The notes beneath the pieces were generated by a model, which made no database searches, was not told the origin of the DNA, and was given only the letters and a program-made list of their open reading frames with translations. Position numbers and translations under genes: made by a program. From the NCBI GenBank assembly GCA_028456385.1, contig JALNQF010000022.1, positions 124,001-188,000 of the forward strand: a stretch of DNA of 64,000 nt, given 5' to 3'. This DNA is from Ophiosphaerella korrae. Lineage: Eukaryota > Ascomycota > Dothideomycetes > Pleosporales > Phaeosphaeriaceae. Positions 41,649 to 53,475 of the stretch are shown piece by piece; positions within the stretch are counted from its first letter, which is position 1, and each line of letters begins with the position of its first letter.

Positions 41649-44240
41649 ATGAAGGTCTCTTCGTCATCTTTGTTCCTTCTCTCCCTCACTCTATCGTGTA
41701 GCGTCATCAACGCTACACCCAAGGCCCCTTGGGTAGAACAATATGCTAGGACGCGAGGCAGAAAGCACTTAGCATCTACAATCGCTAAACGGCAGCAGAA
41801 CATCACCGTGGAACCAGAGGATTGTATCATTTTAGATGCTCTCGTGACCAAAGCACCCAAAGACAACATTTGGGGTAGCTTGACTGGTCTCGAAGCCTCT
41901 GGTGTGGTCTCATGGCTGTTTGCACAAAAGGAGTTGAATCTGACCGCCTCGGAGAACGCTACCAACTGGGATAACACCATGTAAGTCATTACGGGTTGCT
42001 ATAGTGCCTATATGCTCGTTGCTAACATCCAAATAGTGTCACAGTTGAGCTATTGACTCCCAACAAGACCGATGCTCTGGTCTACATGGATGGCAAAGGC
42101 ACACAGCCACCCACACGATACGCGAGGGCCCTTGTCGATGTTCGCGCAACTGATAAACCTTATTTTCAAGAGCTTCGTGTAGGACCCCTTCCGCTAGTGA
42201 ATGGCACTGCTAAGTGGGAAGTTTTGGACCACCACTGGACGCGAAAGACTGGAGGGCGAGTACGCAATTTGGTGCCTGAAGTGAGCATCATGCAGGCTGC
42301 ATGGCTTAACAAGATCGGTGCTTCAGTCGCGGATATTACCTTGGACCTTTGGAATATGTCTATGGCTGGTCTCAAAAACGACACACTGGTTACATGGGGT
42401 ATCGACCCGCCAATGGAAGAGGATGGTCGCTTTCTACGCTGGGATCAATTTTGGAGCATGCCCACCAGTACCTTCGATGTGACATCCAACATGCAGATGG
42501 GTCTGTTCTTCTTATCAGATGTCACTGGACGAGATCTTTCCAAGTGGACTTTGGAAGGGTGGTACTATAACGGCATCTTTTACAAAACAACCGAAGAGTT
42601 CCGCACAGCTTACTGGGGTGGAAAGGTTGAAAAGCTCAAGGGAAATGTTGACGGAGAGTGGGCCCATACTGATCAGCGCGGTCCCATTCTAGCACATGAT
42701 ACTAAGGCACCACCGGTGATGGTTGCTCCCCAGGGTGCTAGATTCTCTATTGATCATGAGAACAAGTACGTCGAATGGATGGGATGGAGCTTCTATCTCG
42801 GCTTCAAACATGACACTGGAATGGTTTTCCACGACATCAGTTACAAGGGACAAAGGATTCTCTACGAGCTTGGAATGCAGGAGGCATTAGCTCACTATGC
42901 CGGTATGTCGAGTCTATCCTTTCCCCCCAGATATTATTGTGAAACTAATGATAAACAGGAAGCGACCCGACACAGGCCAACTCTGCATATCTGGACAGCT
43001 TGTACGGCTTTGGTCCTTTTGCATTCGAGCTTCTCAAAGGTTACGATTGCCCTACCTACGCCACCTACATCAACTCGAGTTTCTATGTTGCCGAGACAAC
43101 CCACACCCATCTCAATAGCATTTGCCTATTCGAGTATGACTCCGACCATCCGATGTCACGACACAGCACTGCCAACTACGTAGCAGCCACCAAGAACGTG
43201 TACTTCACAGTTAGATCTGTCTCAACTATCGGCAACTACGACTACATGACTACCTACACCTTCTTCATGGACGGATCTATGGGTATCGAGGTCCGCGCAT
43301 CTGGTTACATCCAGTCCGCTTTCTATGCTAAGAACGAGGATTACGGATTCAGGATCCACGACCAGCTATCCGGTTCTCTACACGATCATGTCGTCAACTT
43401 CAAGGCTGACTTTGATATCCTTGGTACCAGTAACTCCGTTCAGCTTATGGACCAAGTCCCCATCAAGACCACCTACCCGTGGTCTAGGGGCAAGGAATAC
43501 AGCACCATGAAGCTTGAGCGGAAGTTCCTTGAGACCGAAGATGAAGGCCGCTTCAACTGGCAGAGCAGCCGCCCTCAAGAGGTCTTGATCGTGAACGAAG
43601 ATCAAAAGAACAAATACGGAGAATACCGCGCCTTCCGAGTGTCACCATACACCGGCACTGCCCATCTCACCATCGAAAACTCCACTGTCCTCGAGAACTC
43701 AGCCAGATGGGCCGAGAAAGACCTCCACTTCTCCGTCGCTAAAGACACTGAGCCGCGCAGCGCAAACATTTTTAACACCATGGACAAAGCCAACCCCCCT
43801 GTTGACTTCGACAAATTCTTCGATGGCGAATCCCTCCGCAAGAAGGATATCGTCCTCTGGTTCAACCTCGGCATGCACCACGTTCCACACACCGTAAGCA
43901 ATCCCCGACCCGAAACACACAGAACTTGCAGCTAACCAAACACCAGGGCGATCTACCCATGACTGTATTCACCACCGCACACTCGGGCGTCCATTTCTCG
44001 CCCGTCAACTACCTCGACGGCAACCCCAGCGTTGAGACAGTGAACATGGTGCGCGTCGACTACAAGAATGGTGTCACATCTGCTGTCACGTCGTTTCTCT
44101 CGTCAAACACTACTTGCGAGGTCGATTACAAGCCTCATTACGTCGATTTGTGGAAGTACAAGGGCGACGTGGTCATTCGCAAGTATCCCTATGACCCGCA
44201 TAACCCGTTCTACTTCACGACTTTGAAGATCCCGATCTAA
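41649..44240 (+). CDS. Secreted copper amine oxidase
   Basis: Exons 41649-41980, 42037-42902, 42959-43893 and 43947-44240 join in frame to 808 aa. A signal peptide (MKVSSSSLFLLSLTLSCSVINA) precedes the N2/N3 domains and the catalytic beta-sandwich. The topaquinone motif NYDY is in VSTIGNYDYMTTYTFF (about residue 484). The catalytic Asp is in YLDSLYGFGPFAF. Copper ligands are the HH pair in LGMHHVPHTGDLP and a later His in TTAHSGVHF. Many NxS/T sites fit secretion. The enzyme oxidises primary amines to aldehydes, releasing ammonia and hydrogen peroxide, giving extracellular nitrogen. Introns are 53-56 nt. The coding strand is C-rich at 43.8-44.0 kb and turns G-rich at the 3' end. Confidence 0.95.
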
Positions 44241-44689
44241 GGATGTTTTGAAGGGGACGTGGTTGCGAGGATGGGAAAAGCGTTGATATAATATTGAATG
44301 GAAGAGCGAACTTTGTAGAGCGATTATTGTTGCTTGATGAAATATAATGATATCTTCTTGTGACCGTGTGGATATTTGCTGAGGATTAAATACGAGTGAT
44401 GAGTGTGATTTGTCGCCTGTTTATCGTGCGGATGATACAGAGGTCACGAAAGCAAATTTTATTTAATGTCAAATAAGTCGTTGAAGTAACTGCTATCTCG
44501 GCTTCAATACTGGCAAGAAGCATCGCCGGAGAACTCGGTTAAGGCAAAGTGTGCAGGTAGCAACTTTCGATCTGTAAAATATTGAAGGATATAAGACAAC
44601 GATAGTGTACATTATCCAAACTTGTCACAGCAAAGCATATGCAAAGTTAACTAATCGCATATGTGCCCAATGCCACGAACCCCTACCCC
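44241..44689. other. Convergent spacer
   Basis: 449 nt between the convergent copper amine oxidase and VPS11 stops. AT-rich with no ORF; should contain both polyadenylation regions. Confidence 0.5.
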
Positions 44690-47600
44690 CTAATCCGCGC
44701 TCGTTACACCCATCACACCCCTCCCAAACCACTCACTAATAACCGCAAACCCATCCCTTCCCCTCTTCAGCGCATCCTGAAACAAATCATGCCTCTCCGC
44801 GCTCTCGATCTGCGCCCTCCGAATCGCCTTGACTGTCGCATTCTGCCCACTGCAAAGTGGACATTCAACATCTGCGTCCTCCACATCCTCACCTGTGCTC
44901 AAACAACTCTGGTGGAAGCTATGTTTACACAGAAAGTGTACGACCGGGAGTTCGAGTTGCTTCGTGCACACCTGGCAACGCGAGGCTTGGAATACGACGG
45001 GCTTCGTGTTGAGATTTTGGAGCTCTGTTTTCTTGGCTTCGGTGTCGGTGCGGAAGGTTTCTATCGTGCGGCGATTGGATTCGATTTCGGCGCGTTCGCG
45101 CTCGATGGTTGTGGAGAGGTAGGATTTGATCATGCCCATTGTTGCGACGCCATTGGCAGAGAGGGTTTGGATGACTTGGAGGGGCGCCATGAGGCCGTCT
45201 TCGTCGATCTTTTTGAGGACGCTGTCGAGCTCGTCGCCTGCTTCTGTGAGGATCTCCTGTGAGGAGATAAAGTATGCAAGTGCGGCTGGGTATAGGGTAG
45301 GCTCTTCTGGGCCGTATTTTCGTAGAGCTCGAATGGCGCCCTGGGTGTCGTTGGTTGCAGTGTAGGAGCGGAAGATGTCGAAATGAAGTCCTTGTTGTTC
45401 GCGGACGAGGATTGCTCCGTCACGAAAGTTCGTCAGGTGGGAGAGTAAGAGTACATTCGACGTATCGATTGGTATGTCTCTTCCCTCAACGAGCGTCTTT
45501 GCTTTGTTTTCCCACTCCTGCCGTTCACCATCTTTCTTCGATGACGCGGTGTGTAGATACATTTCGAAGAGGGTAGTGTATAGATCCACCTTGTCCTCTT
45601 CACGGAGGTTCTCTGATGCGATACAAGCCTCGAGGAATACGATGAAGTCTTGAGAGTGGTCTACGAATGCTGAAAATGCAATCCGTGGTTTCGGCACCTT
45701 GTATTCAGGTACAGGTTCATTCGTCATAGTTTCAACGATTTGAGCCTGACTCATGGTGCTTTTCTGCTCGCTCAAAGGAGTAGACGATACCGCGGAGGTA
45801 TTCATGTAAGGTAGGGGTAGCAGAGCAGCCAAATTCTGTACTGCACTTGAAGCAACACCTAAACCCATACCTATACCACCGGAGGATGGGGCGTTAGGTA
45901 TTACAATTGCATCTTTTTTCGGTCGAAAGTTACCAGTGTAGTAATCAATGAAAAGCTGTGTGGTATCCTTTGGAATGTGCTGCAGCAGCACGGTAGCGTA
46001 CTTCATTAGATTGAAATAGGCTACTTCGGGCTCTAATCGCCAAATGTAAGCCAATGCTTCAGCATATCGTTTTGAATCCTCGATAAGTACGTCAACTACC
46101 AAGTCGTGTTCGCCGTGTTTCCGAGCAAGGTAGGCTGCTTGGTCGTAGTAGCCTCCTTGTCGGCACATTGCAATCGCAGTGTCGAGATCGAATTTCAGAT
46201 CATCAGGGGATTTGATGAATTCTTCCAACTTTTTAACATCTTTCAGCTTCGCGTAACAATTTAAGAGTAGTGTTGTATGGTCTGAGGTAGCCTTGTGGTG
46301 ATCGTGTAATTCTTCTAGGTATTCAATTAGGTTGTGTATCCTTTGTGTGTCCAGAAACTGTGTCTCAATCAGCATGAGACATGAACAAGAGGAACAGGCC
46401 ACCTACCTTGCGAATGACTTGCGATGGCTCTGTATTATCGATGGCCTTCAAGTATTGTTGCATGGCAGTATCGTAGTCCTGCTTTGAGTATAGATAGTCT
46501 CCAAATTTACGGAGAATGATATTTTGTTGTGAGGTGTCTAGGCCAGCTTTCTGTGCTAGATTGATAGCCAAAACGTATAGATTTCGCTGATATAGGATTT
46601 CCAGTTTTTGTGCAAAGGGCTTTTCATGATAACGAAAGATCTGACATCCGTTAGCTGAGGTCGATTAAGAATATGTCTGAGATGCTAACCTTCCCGTCGA
46701 CAGTGAAGACAAATAGGTCGCCCCATTCTGCGATAATTGCTTTGACCTGAGCTGTCAACTGTTCTTGATGTGCCACAAATCGAAGTTCAGTGTTAAGCAG
46801 CGTTAAGCTGGATGTATTAAAAGCATCGTCACCAGTGCCTACGCCAAAAGCTCGCAATGGATTCGACCTGGGTATCGCGTTGGACTTGGGAGGTGCCACC
46901 ATCACGACATAATCCTTGTATATTGAGACCATTTTCTTCTCCCCTTCATAGGTGTACGGTGGCCCACGACCATGCTGACCGTAATAGTATATGGCGTCAT
47001 TTCGTGCGACGACAACATCCCGCGTCATTTTATCGACAGCCATGCAATCTACAGCACAGCCATACTCGTCAAGCGATTTCGCCGGCTGCCCCTGTCCTCT
47101 TCCAGATATGACTAACGTCATTATACGTGCTGTAGTAGCGATGTATAGGGTGGTGATGTTGCCTTCGCGAAACTCAATCCCAGTGACGGGCTCCTCAGAC
47201 TCAAAGACGGTCCGCTGCCTGGCGCCGCGATCGTGTATGAGGTCGCCTCTCACAACAGTGACGGATCCGTTCGCAAAACCAACAGCGAGCTGCGAAAGAT
47301 CGTCTAGGGCAGCAAACGCGGATATGGGAAACTGCTTCCGGCCATTGTGGATGGTTAGAGTGCTCTGGCAGCGCGGTATGCCCGTCTTTTTCTCTAATTT
47401 GTCCAGGGCCCACACCTTGAGTACCGGCTCGTTAGATAGGTCTTCGGCTATGGTGACCAGTAATGAGGTGCCTTCCACCTGTTTCATGTGTGTGATTGCA
47501 CCCACATCGTGTGCCTTGAATGCACGCACAACCTTGAAGGCCTGCGACACGATGCGGACGACGCCATCTGCGCTGCCGAAGAAGATGCTTTCCGATCCAG

Positions 47601-47817
47601 AGACTATGGAAGTTATGTTCCCAATCTAGGCCACGTGAGCGGTTGTATATCAGTGTGCGCATCACAATATCGCCATACCTCGGACAGAAACGAGCTGTCT
47701 TCTTCGGGGAGCTGGACCTGCGAGACGTCGAAGAACTTGAACTGCCACTGCTGAAGTGTTAGCCTTGCCATGTTGAGCCGTGTTTCGATGCATGATAATT
47801 ACCGGAGTGACTGCCAT
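44690..47817 (-). CDS. VPS11: Vacuolar sorting protein Vps11 (HOPS/CORVET subunit, RING-H2)
   Basis: Five exons, 47817-47803, 47747-47679, 47625-46690, 46640-46407 and 46357-44690, join in frame to 973 aa. The N-terminal half is a beta-propeller-type region beginning MAVTPWQFKFFDVSQVQLP. The middle is alpha-solenoid with the CHCR segment (RKFGDYLYSKQDYDTAMQQY, CYAKLKDVKKLEEFI, YYDQAAYLARKHGEHDLVVD). The C-terminus carries a RING-H2 finger, CQVCTKQL, LCKHSFHQSC and CPLC, followed by a short helical tail. It is a core subunit of the class C tethering complexes at endosomes and the vacuole. The first coding exon is five codons. It is divergent from the YRA1 homologue with a 522-bp shared promoter. 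Confidence 0.95.
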
Positions 47818-48339
47818 GCTGCTGCTACCGTTCCATGCTCGCTGCTGCTTCCGCGCTGTGCTTCGCGCCTGCCTGCCAGCCATCGTCACCTTGGAAGCTT
47901 GGGGCAAGCACTAGCGACTAGTGCGACAAACACGCCAGTGTCCCGTTATGGCTTAGCGGGATAGGCCGCCTGATTGCCGTGTCCTCCGTTTGCCCTCTGC
48001 TTTCTTGCACCCTCTCTTGCACCCTCACTCCCACGCTCTCAACCCAACTTCCACCACCAACTCCATCGACTGGACTCTGCCCACCGCCGACTGCATCTCT
48101 TGCCGTCGACTCGCCATCTGCGCGCATCTCTACTTCGGACTCTTTGCCCACGAGCCCGCCTCCTGTGACGCGCTCCGCCCCCAAACAAGCAGCGCCCCCT
48201 TCCAGCGCGCCTTGTGCAAAGCCGCGCCCGCCTCAGCCCCATCAACTGAGCAGCTTTCACTCTCAATAAGTCACCTTGAGCGCACTCTGCCCTCGTCTTC
48301 TCGCCGTACTACCAGGCTCACCTCACTCAACACTTCACC
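47818..48339. promoter_or_regulatory. Divergent promoter of VPS11 and YRA1 homologue
   Basis: 522 bp between the two ATGs. The YRA1 side is strongly pyrimidine-rich on the plus strand (about 47990-48250), a common feature of fungal promoters and 5' UTRs. No specific site recognised. Confidence 0.6.
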
Positions 48340-49792
48340 ATGTCTTCCAAGCTCGATACCAGCCTTGATGACATCCTCAAGACCCGTCGCCAGTCGTCGC
48401 GCCGCGGCCGAGGCGGTCGTCGCTCAGATTCTGCCCGCCCTGCTCCTTCGGGTCCCGTCGGCGGCGTCTCCAAGTCCACAAAGCCAGCCAAGCAGGCAAA
48501 AGCGGCTTCATCCGGCGCAGTCGTCCAAGAGACTACCGGCAAGATCCTCGTGAGCGGCTTGGTAAGTTTCAGAACGTTGTTTATCATGAGCTGTGCTAAC
48601 TTGTTTTAGCCCCACGATGTCGACCAGACACAGCTCCAGGTATGTTAGACCATTGCAGGTCTTTGAACCTACTTTTGCTTCGCAACTGCGCGACAGGCGC
48701 GAACCGACGCAACTTCGACGTCTCCTGGTACGATTCGTTTTGCTTTGATCTGCATAAAGTCACGCCATGATCCATGTCCGGCAGACACGACTGGCATAAG
48801 GCTAGCAGTATGCGAACGATCCAGAGTGCAGCGATGACGAAAGATAAAAATGATGTCCATGACGCCGTTTCCTATGAACAATAAGACCCTATGAGGGCAG
48901 TGTCAGATAACAAACTGACTACAGGATGCGAGCTACACAACAGATCCAAGAGAGTTGCATATGACTAAGTGGGCCCGGGCGATGCACTCTCTAATCTGGC
49001 TCGCGGCGTCAAGAATGCCACAACTCTGCTGCTGCAGCTGGTGCGCCGAGTTGCCACCGTCCTGTCCCTTCACATACTTGCCGTCTGGACATCATATCTT
49101 ACTTTCTGAGCAGCACTCTTATCCACACGACAAATACATTACCGCCGCCTTGCCGCTGACGAACTTGCGCTCTTGCTTATGTTTTTGCGAAACAACTTTC
49201 CAGTCATGAAAACTAATATGCCGTATAGGATTATTTTACTTCAGCAGCTGGTGTTGGTAGGCCCAAGAAGGTCATCTTGCAGTATGGACCTTCTGGTCGC
49301 AGTCTGGGCAGTGCTACAATCATTTTCAACAAGCATGAACAAGCTGTTAAAGCTACCTCGGCCTTGAACGGCGTCAAAATCGACAACCGCCCCATTCGAG
49401 TCGAGATGACTGTGAGCGCAGCCAATGTTCCGGCTGTCGTTGCCCAGCCTTCTCTTGCCGACCGCGTCACGTATGTTTATCCTAAATCACTGCGAGGCAG
49501 CTACTCATCGAAATACAGGCAGCCAAAGAAGGACAAGCCGAAGCCGGCAACCGCCACTAAGGCAGCTCCTGCAACTACTGGCCGTGGCCGGGGAGGTCGT
49601 GCCGAAGCACGTGGACGTGGACGTGGTGGCCGTGCTGGACGCGAACGCACCAAGAAGAAGACGGTCGAGGAGCTTGACGCCGAGATGGCTGACTACTTCC
49701 CCGCCGCCGATGGCAACACTGACGCCATGGCCACTGGTGGTATCCAGGCAACCGCTAGCGGCGACACGGCTATGGTCGACGACATGCTTTGA
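48340..49792 (+). CDS. YRA1: mRNA export factor of the Yra1/ALY/Mlo3 family
   Basis: Exons 48340-48561, 48610-48639, 49229-49470 and 49519-49792 join in frame to 255 aa. The N-terminal motif SSKLDTSLDDILKTRRQ is the conserved UAP56/Sub2-binding box. A basic RG-rich linker follows (SRRGRGGRRSD). The RRM runs from KILVSGLPHDVDQTQLQ through DYFTSAAGVGRPKKV and SLGSATIIFNKHEQA. An RGG-rich region (TTGRGRGGRAEARG) and a C-terminal second Sub2-binding box (TVEELDAEMADYF) complete the ALY layout. It acts in the nucleus, loading export receptors on mRNA. Intron 2 is 589 nt, ten times the window norm, interrupting the RRM. The Saccharomyces YRA1 gene also has one exceptionally large intron used for autoregulation. 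Confidence 0.95.
48640..49228 (+). other. 589-nt intron of the YRA1 homologue
   Basis: Bounded by GTATGT and CGTATAG and confirmed by RRM continuity across the junction (LQ to DYF). No conserved ORF inside. Other introns in this window are mostly 48-70 nt. Confidence 0.85.
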
Positions 49793-51405
49793 GCTACCGC
49801 TCCTCTCTTCTGCACATACACTTTAGTTGCTCCATTTCCTTGACAGTACACCAGCACCGATCGAAGAGTGCTTGGCCTTCCTTAATTTCGACCTCTGGGG
49901 GCATTTGTTTTTTCCATACCACACTACCTCCAGTTCGTGGACTCGTTGTCCATGGCTATCGACATATGAAATGGCTCCAATCCTGTACACTATTCAACGA
50001 CGGCTTCTACACGGCTCACATTAAATTGTTCGTTAGGCTCTAGGTAGCTGGAAATGAAGGAATTAAATCAGGATCTTTGATCCTTCAGCTTTGTGTACCT
50101 CTATCAACTACTCTGAAATATGCGCAGCCTTGAACAGTCGACAACACATCGGCTCCCCAATACCTACTTATATACTTTGGTGCCGTAGACTTGCCAGGTG
50201 TTGGTGGAGCGCAGCTGACTGATAATAAACCATAGTTCTGGTTCGGCTGTTAAAATACCACAGCATGTTATCAGAATTTCAATACTAATTGCCGCGGTCA
50301 CTCTTCGATGGCGGAATAGGTCCATAAGCCGCTCCCGGAACGACTCCGCGGTTTTGTCGATTGCTAGCTGAACAAGCACCTTTCCGCAACTGATTCTAAA
50401 CTAAGACTATGTCGACAAGCACTTGATCTACCTAGGGGTTGTAGAGCTTCCGGGGGCATGTATCAGACCACCATCTTCTTCCGGGTCCGCGTCTACTAGA
50501 CTTGGGGGCGTGTCTCAAGGCTCCTTTGGTGCGGAGATCTCACGCCAGCGTGATTTGTATGGCTTCTAAGCAGTTCCCCGCGACGCGCTAGTAAGCCTAG
50601 CCCCAAATTTGGGACAATGGAGAAATGGAGCGTTCATCCGATGCAGACCTTACGGATGGCAAAGGCTCGATGTCGGTGAGTTACAGTGGTTTCATACCAA
50701 GGATTGATCCTTTCAAAGCCCAGTGTTTTAGCACTAGCTTATCTCAGTATGGGATACTTCAGGAGCCCAAGCTCTGAACATCTTTACTCCGAAACCTCGC
50801 TCGAATGGAAGCCCAGATAATAGCGACATTACCACTTTTGGACTAGCTTAGTGGCTCAAGAGGAGAGTTTTCATGCTTCGGTATGTTTTCGCACCGGGAT
50901 AGTGGAGTAACCGTGCAAAGCTTTTGTTTGCAGTCACAAGCTTGGTATGGGCTTGATCAGAGAGGGAATGTTTGCGAGAATCTGTTTGCCACTCGTTCGG
51001 GATCAGTTGATTCCAAATTTGCGAGCACAAGAACTTCGTGTAGCCTCCTCGATTGCCATTTGGAGATATTTGGACAGGAACTGCGGGGGAGGGGTATAGC
51101 GTAGGAGCTTGTCACTGGTCGATGGAGCGGGGCAAACACTCCATGTTGTTGCGTCAAGCGCCACCCGACCCGCAGCAAACCAGCCCGCGACAGGCCGCAT
51201 AGGCTGAGACTGGATCCTGATGGCCGAGGCTGTTGATAGTCTCGCATAGAGGGCCTTCCCGGTGGAGACTTCCTTTCGTGCTGTCATGGCGGCAATTACT
51301 TAAGATTTCCTGGACCCTCTACCCCTCACTTCTTACCATCCGCGTCGCCTCTCTGTGTTTTCTCCTACAGATACCCTATTTTTATTTCTGAACATTTCTA
51401 TCATC
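49793..51405. other. Intergenic, no gene recognised
   Basis: 1.6 kb between the YRA1 homologue and the ALDH gene. Only short ORFs; no RNA gene recognised. Just before the ALDH start the plus strand becomes pyrimidine-rich (51310-51400), the usual fungal 5' UTR pattern. Confidence 0.45.
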
Positions 51406-53078
51406 ATGGCTGGTGTTTCAATCAAGCTCAAGACTCCGCAGACGGGCGAGTATGAGCAACCTACTGGACTGTAAGTCGTCTTTGCCACGGAGGAAGCTTG
51501 CCCCGGCATTCATGGTGTGCTTAGCAATCGCTGACATTAGACCAGTTTCATCAACAACGAGTTCGTAAAGTCTGTTGATGGTAAGACATTCGATGTCATC
51601 AACCCTTCCACAGAAGAGGTCATCTGCGCTGTCCAGGAGGCTTCTGAGAAGGATGTCGACATTGCTGTCGCTGCTGCCCGCAAAGCTTTCAATGGCCCAT
51701 GGCGAAAGGAGACACCCGAGAACCGAGGAAGACTTCTTGTCAAACTTGCTGATCTCTTCGAGAAGAATGCCGATCTCCTTGCCTCCGTTGAGGCTTTGGA
51801 CAATGGTAAAGCATTTAATATGGCCAAGGACATTGATATACCCGGCTGCGCAGGTTGCCTGAGGTACTATGGTGGTTGGGCCGACAAGATTGAGGGTAAG
51901 ATTGTTGACACCTCGCCCGATACCTTCAACTACATCCGCAAGGAGCCCGTAAGTATTGCCCTTAGCCAAGTCTATAAATTAAGGCTAATGTGTGTAGATT
52001 GGAGTTTGTGGTCAGATTATCCCCTGGAACTTCCCTCTGCTCATGTGGGCATGGAAGATTGGCCCTGCCATCGCCACCGGAAATTGCGTGGTCATTAAGA
52101 CTGCTGAGCAGACTCCTCTCTCCGCCTACATTGCTGCTACACTGGTCAAAGAGGCTGGCTTCCCACCTGGTGTCATCAACATCATCACTGGTTTCGGCAA
52201 GATTGCTGGTGCCGCCCTCTCAGCACACATGGACGTTGACAAGATTGCCTTCACTGGTTCCACTGTTGTTGGCCGACAGATCATGAAGTCTGCCGCTGGT
52301 TCCAACTTGAAGAAGGTCACTCTGGAGCTTGGAGGCAAGAGCCCCAACATTGTCTTTGCTGATGCCGACATGGAGGAGGCTATCAACTGGGTTAACTTCG
52401 GTATCTACTTCAACCATGGCCAGTGCTGCTGTGCCGGTTCGCGTATTTACGTAGAGGAGTCAATCTACGACATGTTTATTGAGAAGTTCAGGGCACGCGC
52501 TGCACAGAACGCTGTTGGAGATCCCTTCGAGAAGGACACGTTCCAGGGTCCTCAGGTTTCACAGCTTCAGTTCGACCGCATCATGAGGTGAGTAATCATC
52601 TTGGCCTCGGCAAAACTAATGACTGACAAATTCTAGCTACATCGATGAGGGCAAGAAGTCCGGTGCCACAGTGGAGATTGGTGGCAAGCGTAAAGGTGAC
52701 AAGGGCTACTTCATCGAGCCGACTATCTTCTCCAACGTCACCGAGGACATGAAGATCCAGCAAGAAGAAATCTTTGGCCCCGTGTGCACGATCGCGAAAT
52801 TCAAGAACAAGGCAGATATCATCAAGATTGCCAACAACACACAATACGGACTCGCTGCTGCGGTGCACACAACCAACCTGACGACGGCACTCGAGGTTGC
52901 CAACTCACTCAGGGCCGGTACCGTGTGGGTCAACACGTACAACACACTCCACTGGCAGTTGCCATTCGGTGGCTACAAGGAGAGCGGCATCGGCCGTGAG
53001 CTTGGCGAGGCAGCACTGGACAACTATGTGCAGACCAAGACTGTGTCGATCCGCCTTGGTGACGTTCTCTTTAGTTAG
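51406..53078 (+). CDS. Class I aldehyde dehydrogenase (NAD(P)+), cytosolic type
   Basis: Exons 51406-51470, 51546-51948, 51998-52587 and 52637-53078 join in frame to 499 aa. Seen: [20 protein letters not shown] and [11 protein letters not shown] (coenzyme fold), catalytic Glu in [12 protein letters not shown], catalytic Cys in [24 protein letters not shown] and the C-terminal [15 protein letters not shown]. There is no targeting peptide, so it is probably cytosolic, oxidising acetaldehyde and related aldehydes. Length and motifs match the fungal ALDH group that includes allergens such as Alt a 10 and Cla h 10 (family knowledge). Introns are 75, 49 and 49 nt. Confidence 0.96.
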
Positions 53079-53475
53079 AAACATGGGGAAAGGGGTGCTT
53101 TTGTACTGTACATAATTTTCGCAACGTTCCGAAATTGAAACAAAGTAAAGAATCACGTCAAGCAATGCGGTGAAGTGGTGAGGTGGTGAGTGATGGTGGA
53201 TGACATGGGTCATTGGCTCACATGCTCAGGCGCCAGGTTAGCGCGACAGTTGCGTCACCGCCCCAATGACAGTCGCGGTGGATGATGCACCCGCAAGGCT
53301 TCCATTCTATTCTTCCTGTTATTCTTTCTGGCGTCATGCCTCGCCCATGCAAATCGACCAAGAGGACGCGTGTTCGGAATAAGATGAGATGATACGAGAC
53401 AGCATGATATGTCTATAGCACTGCTTGCCCTTACTCTCTGTATCCATAGAGACCAGCCAGCACACCACGACGGCC
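53079..53475. other. Spacer between ALDH and DDHD phospholipase genes
   Basis: 397 nt between two plus-strand genes. A G-rich GGTGAGGTGGTGAGTGATGG patch (53172-53205) lies about 100 nt after the ALDH stop. No ORF. Confidence 0.5.

Noticed and set aside
48830..48930. Possible C/D-box snoRNA in the long YRA1 intron
   Set aside because: An ATGATGT and a CTGA are spaced about 75 nt apart, but there is no terminal stem and the C box is imperfect; not supportable.
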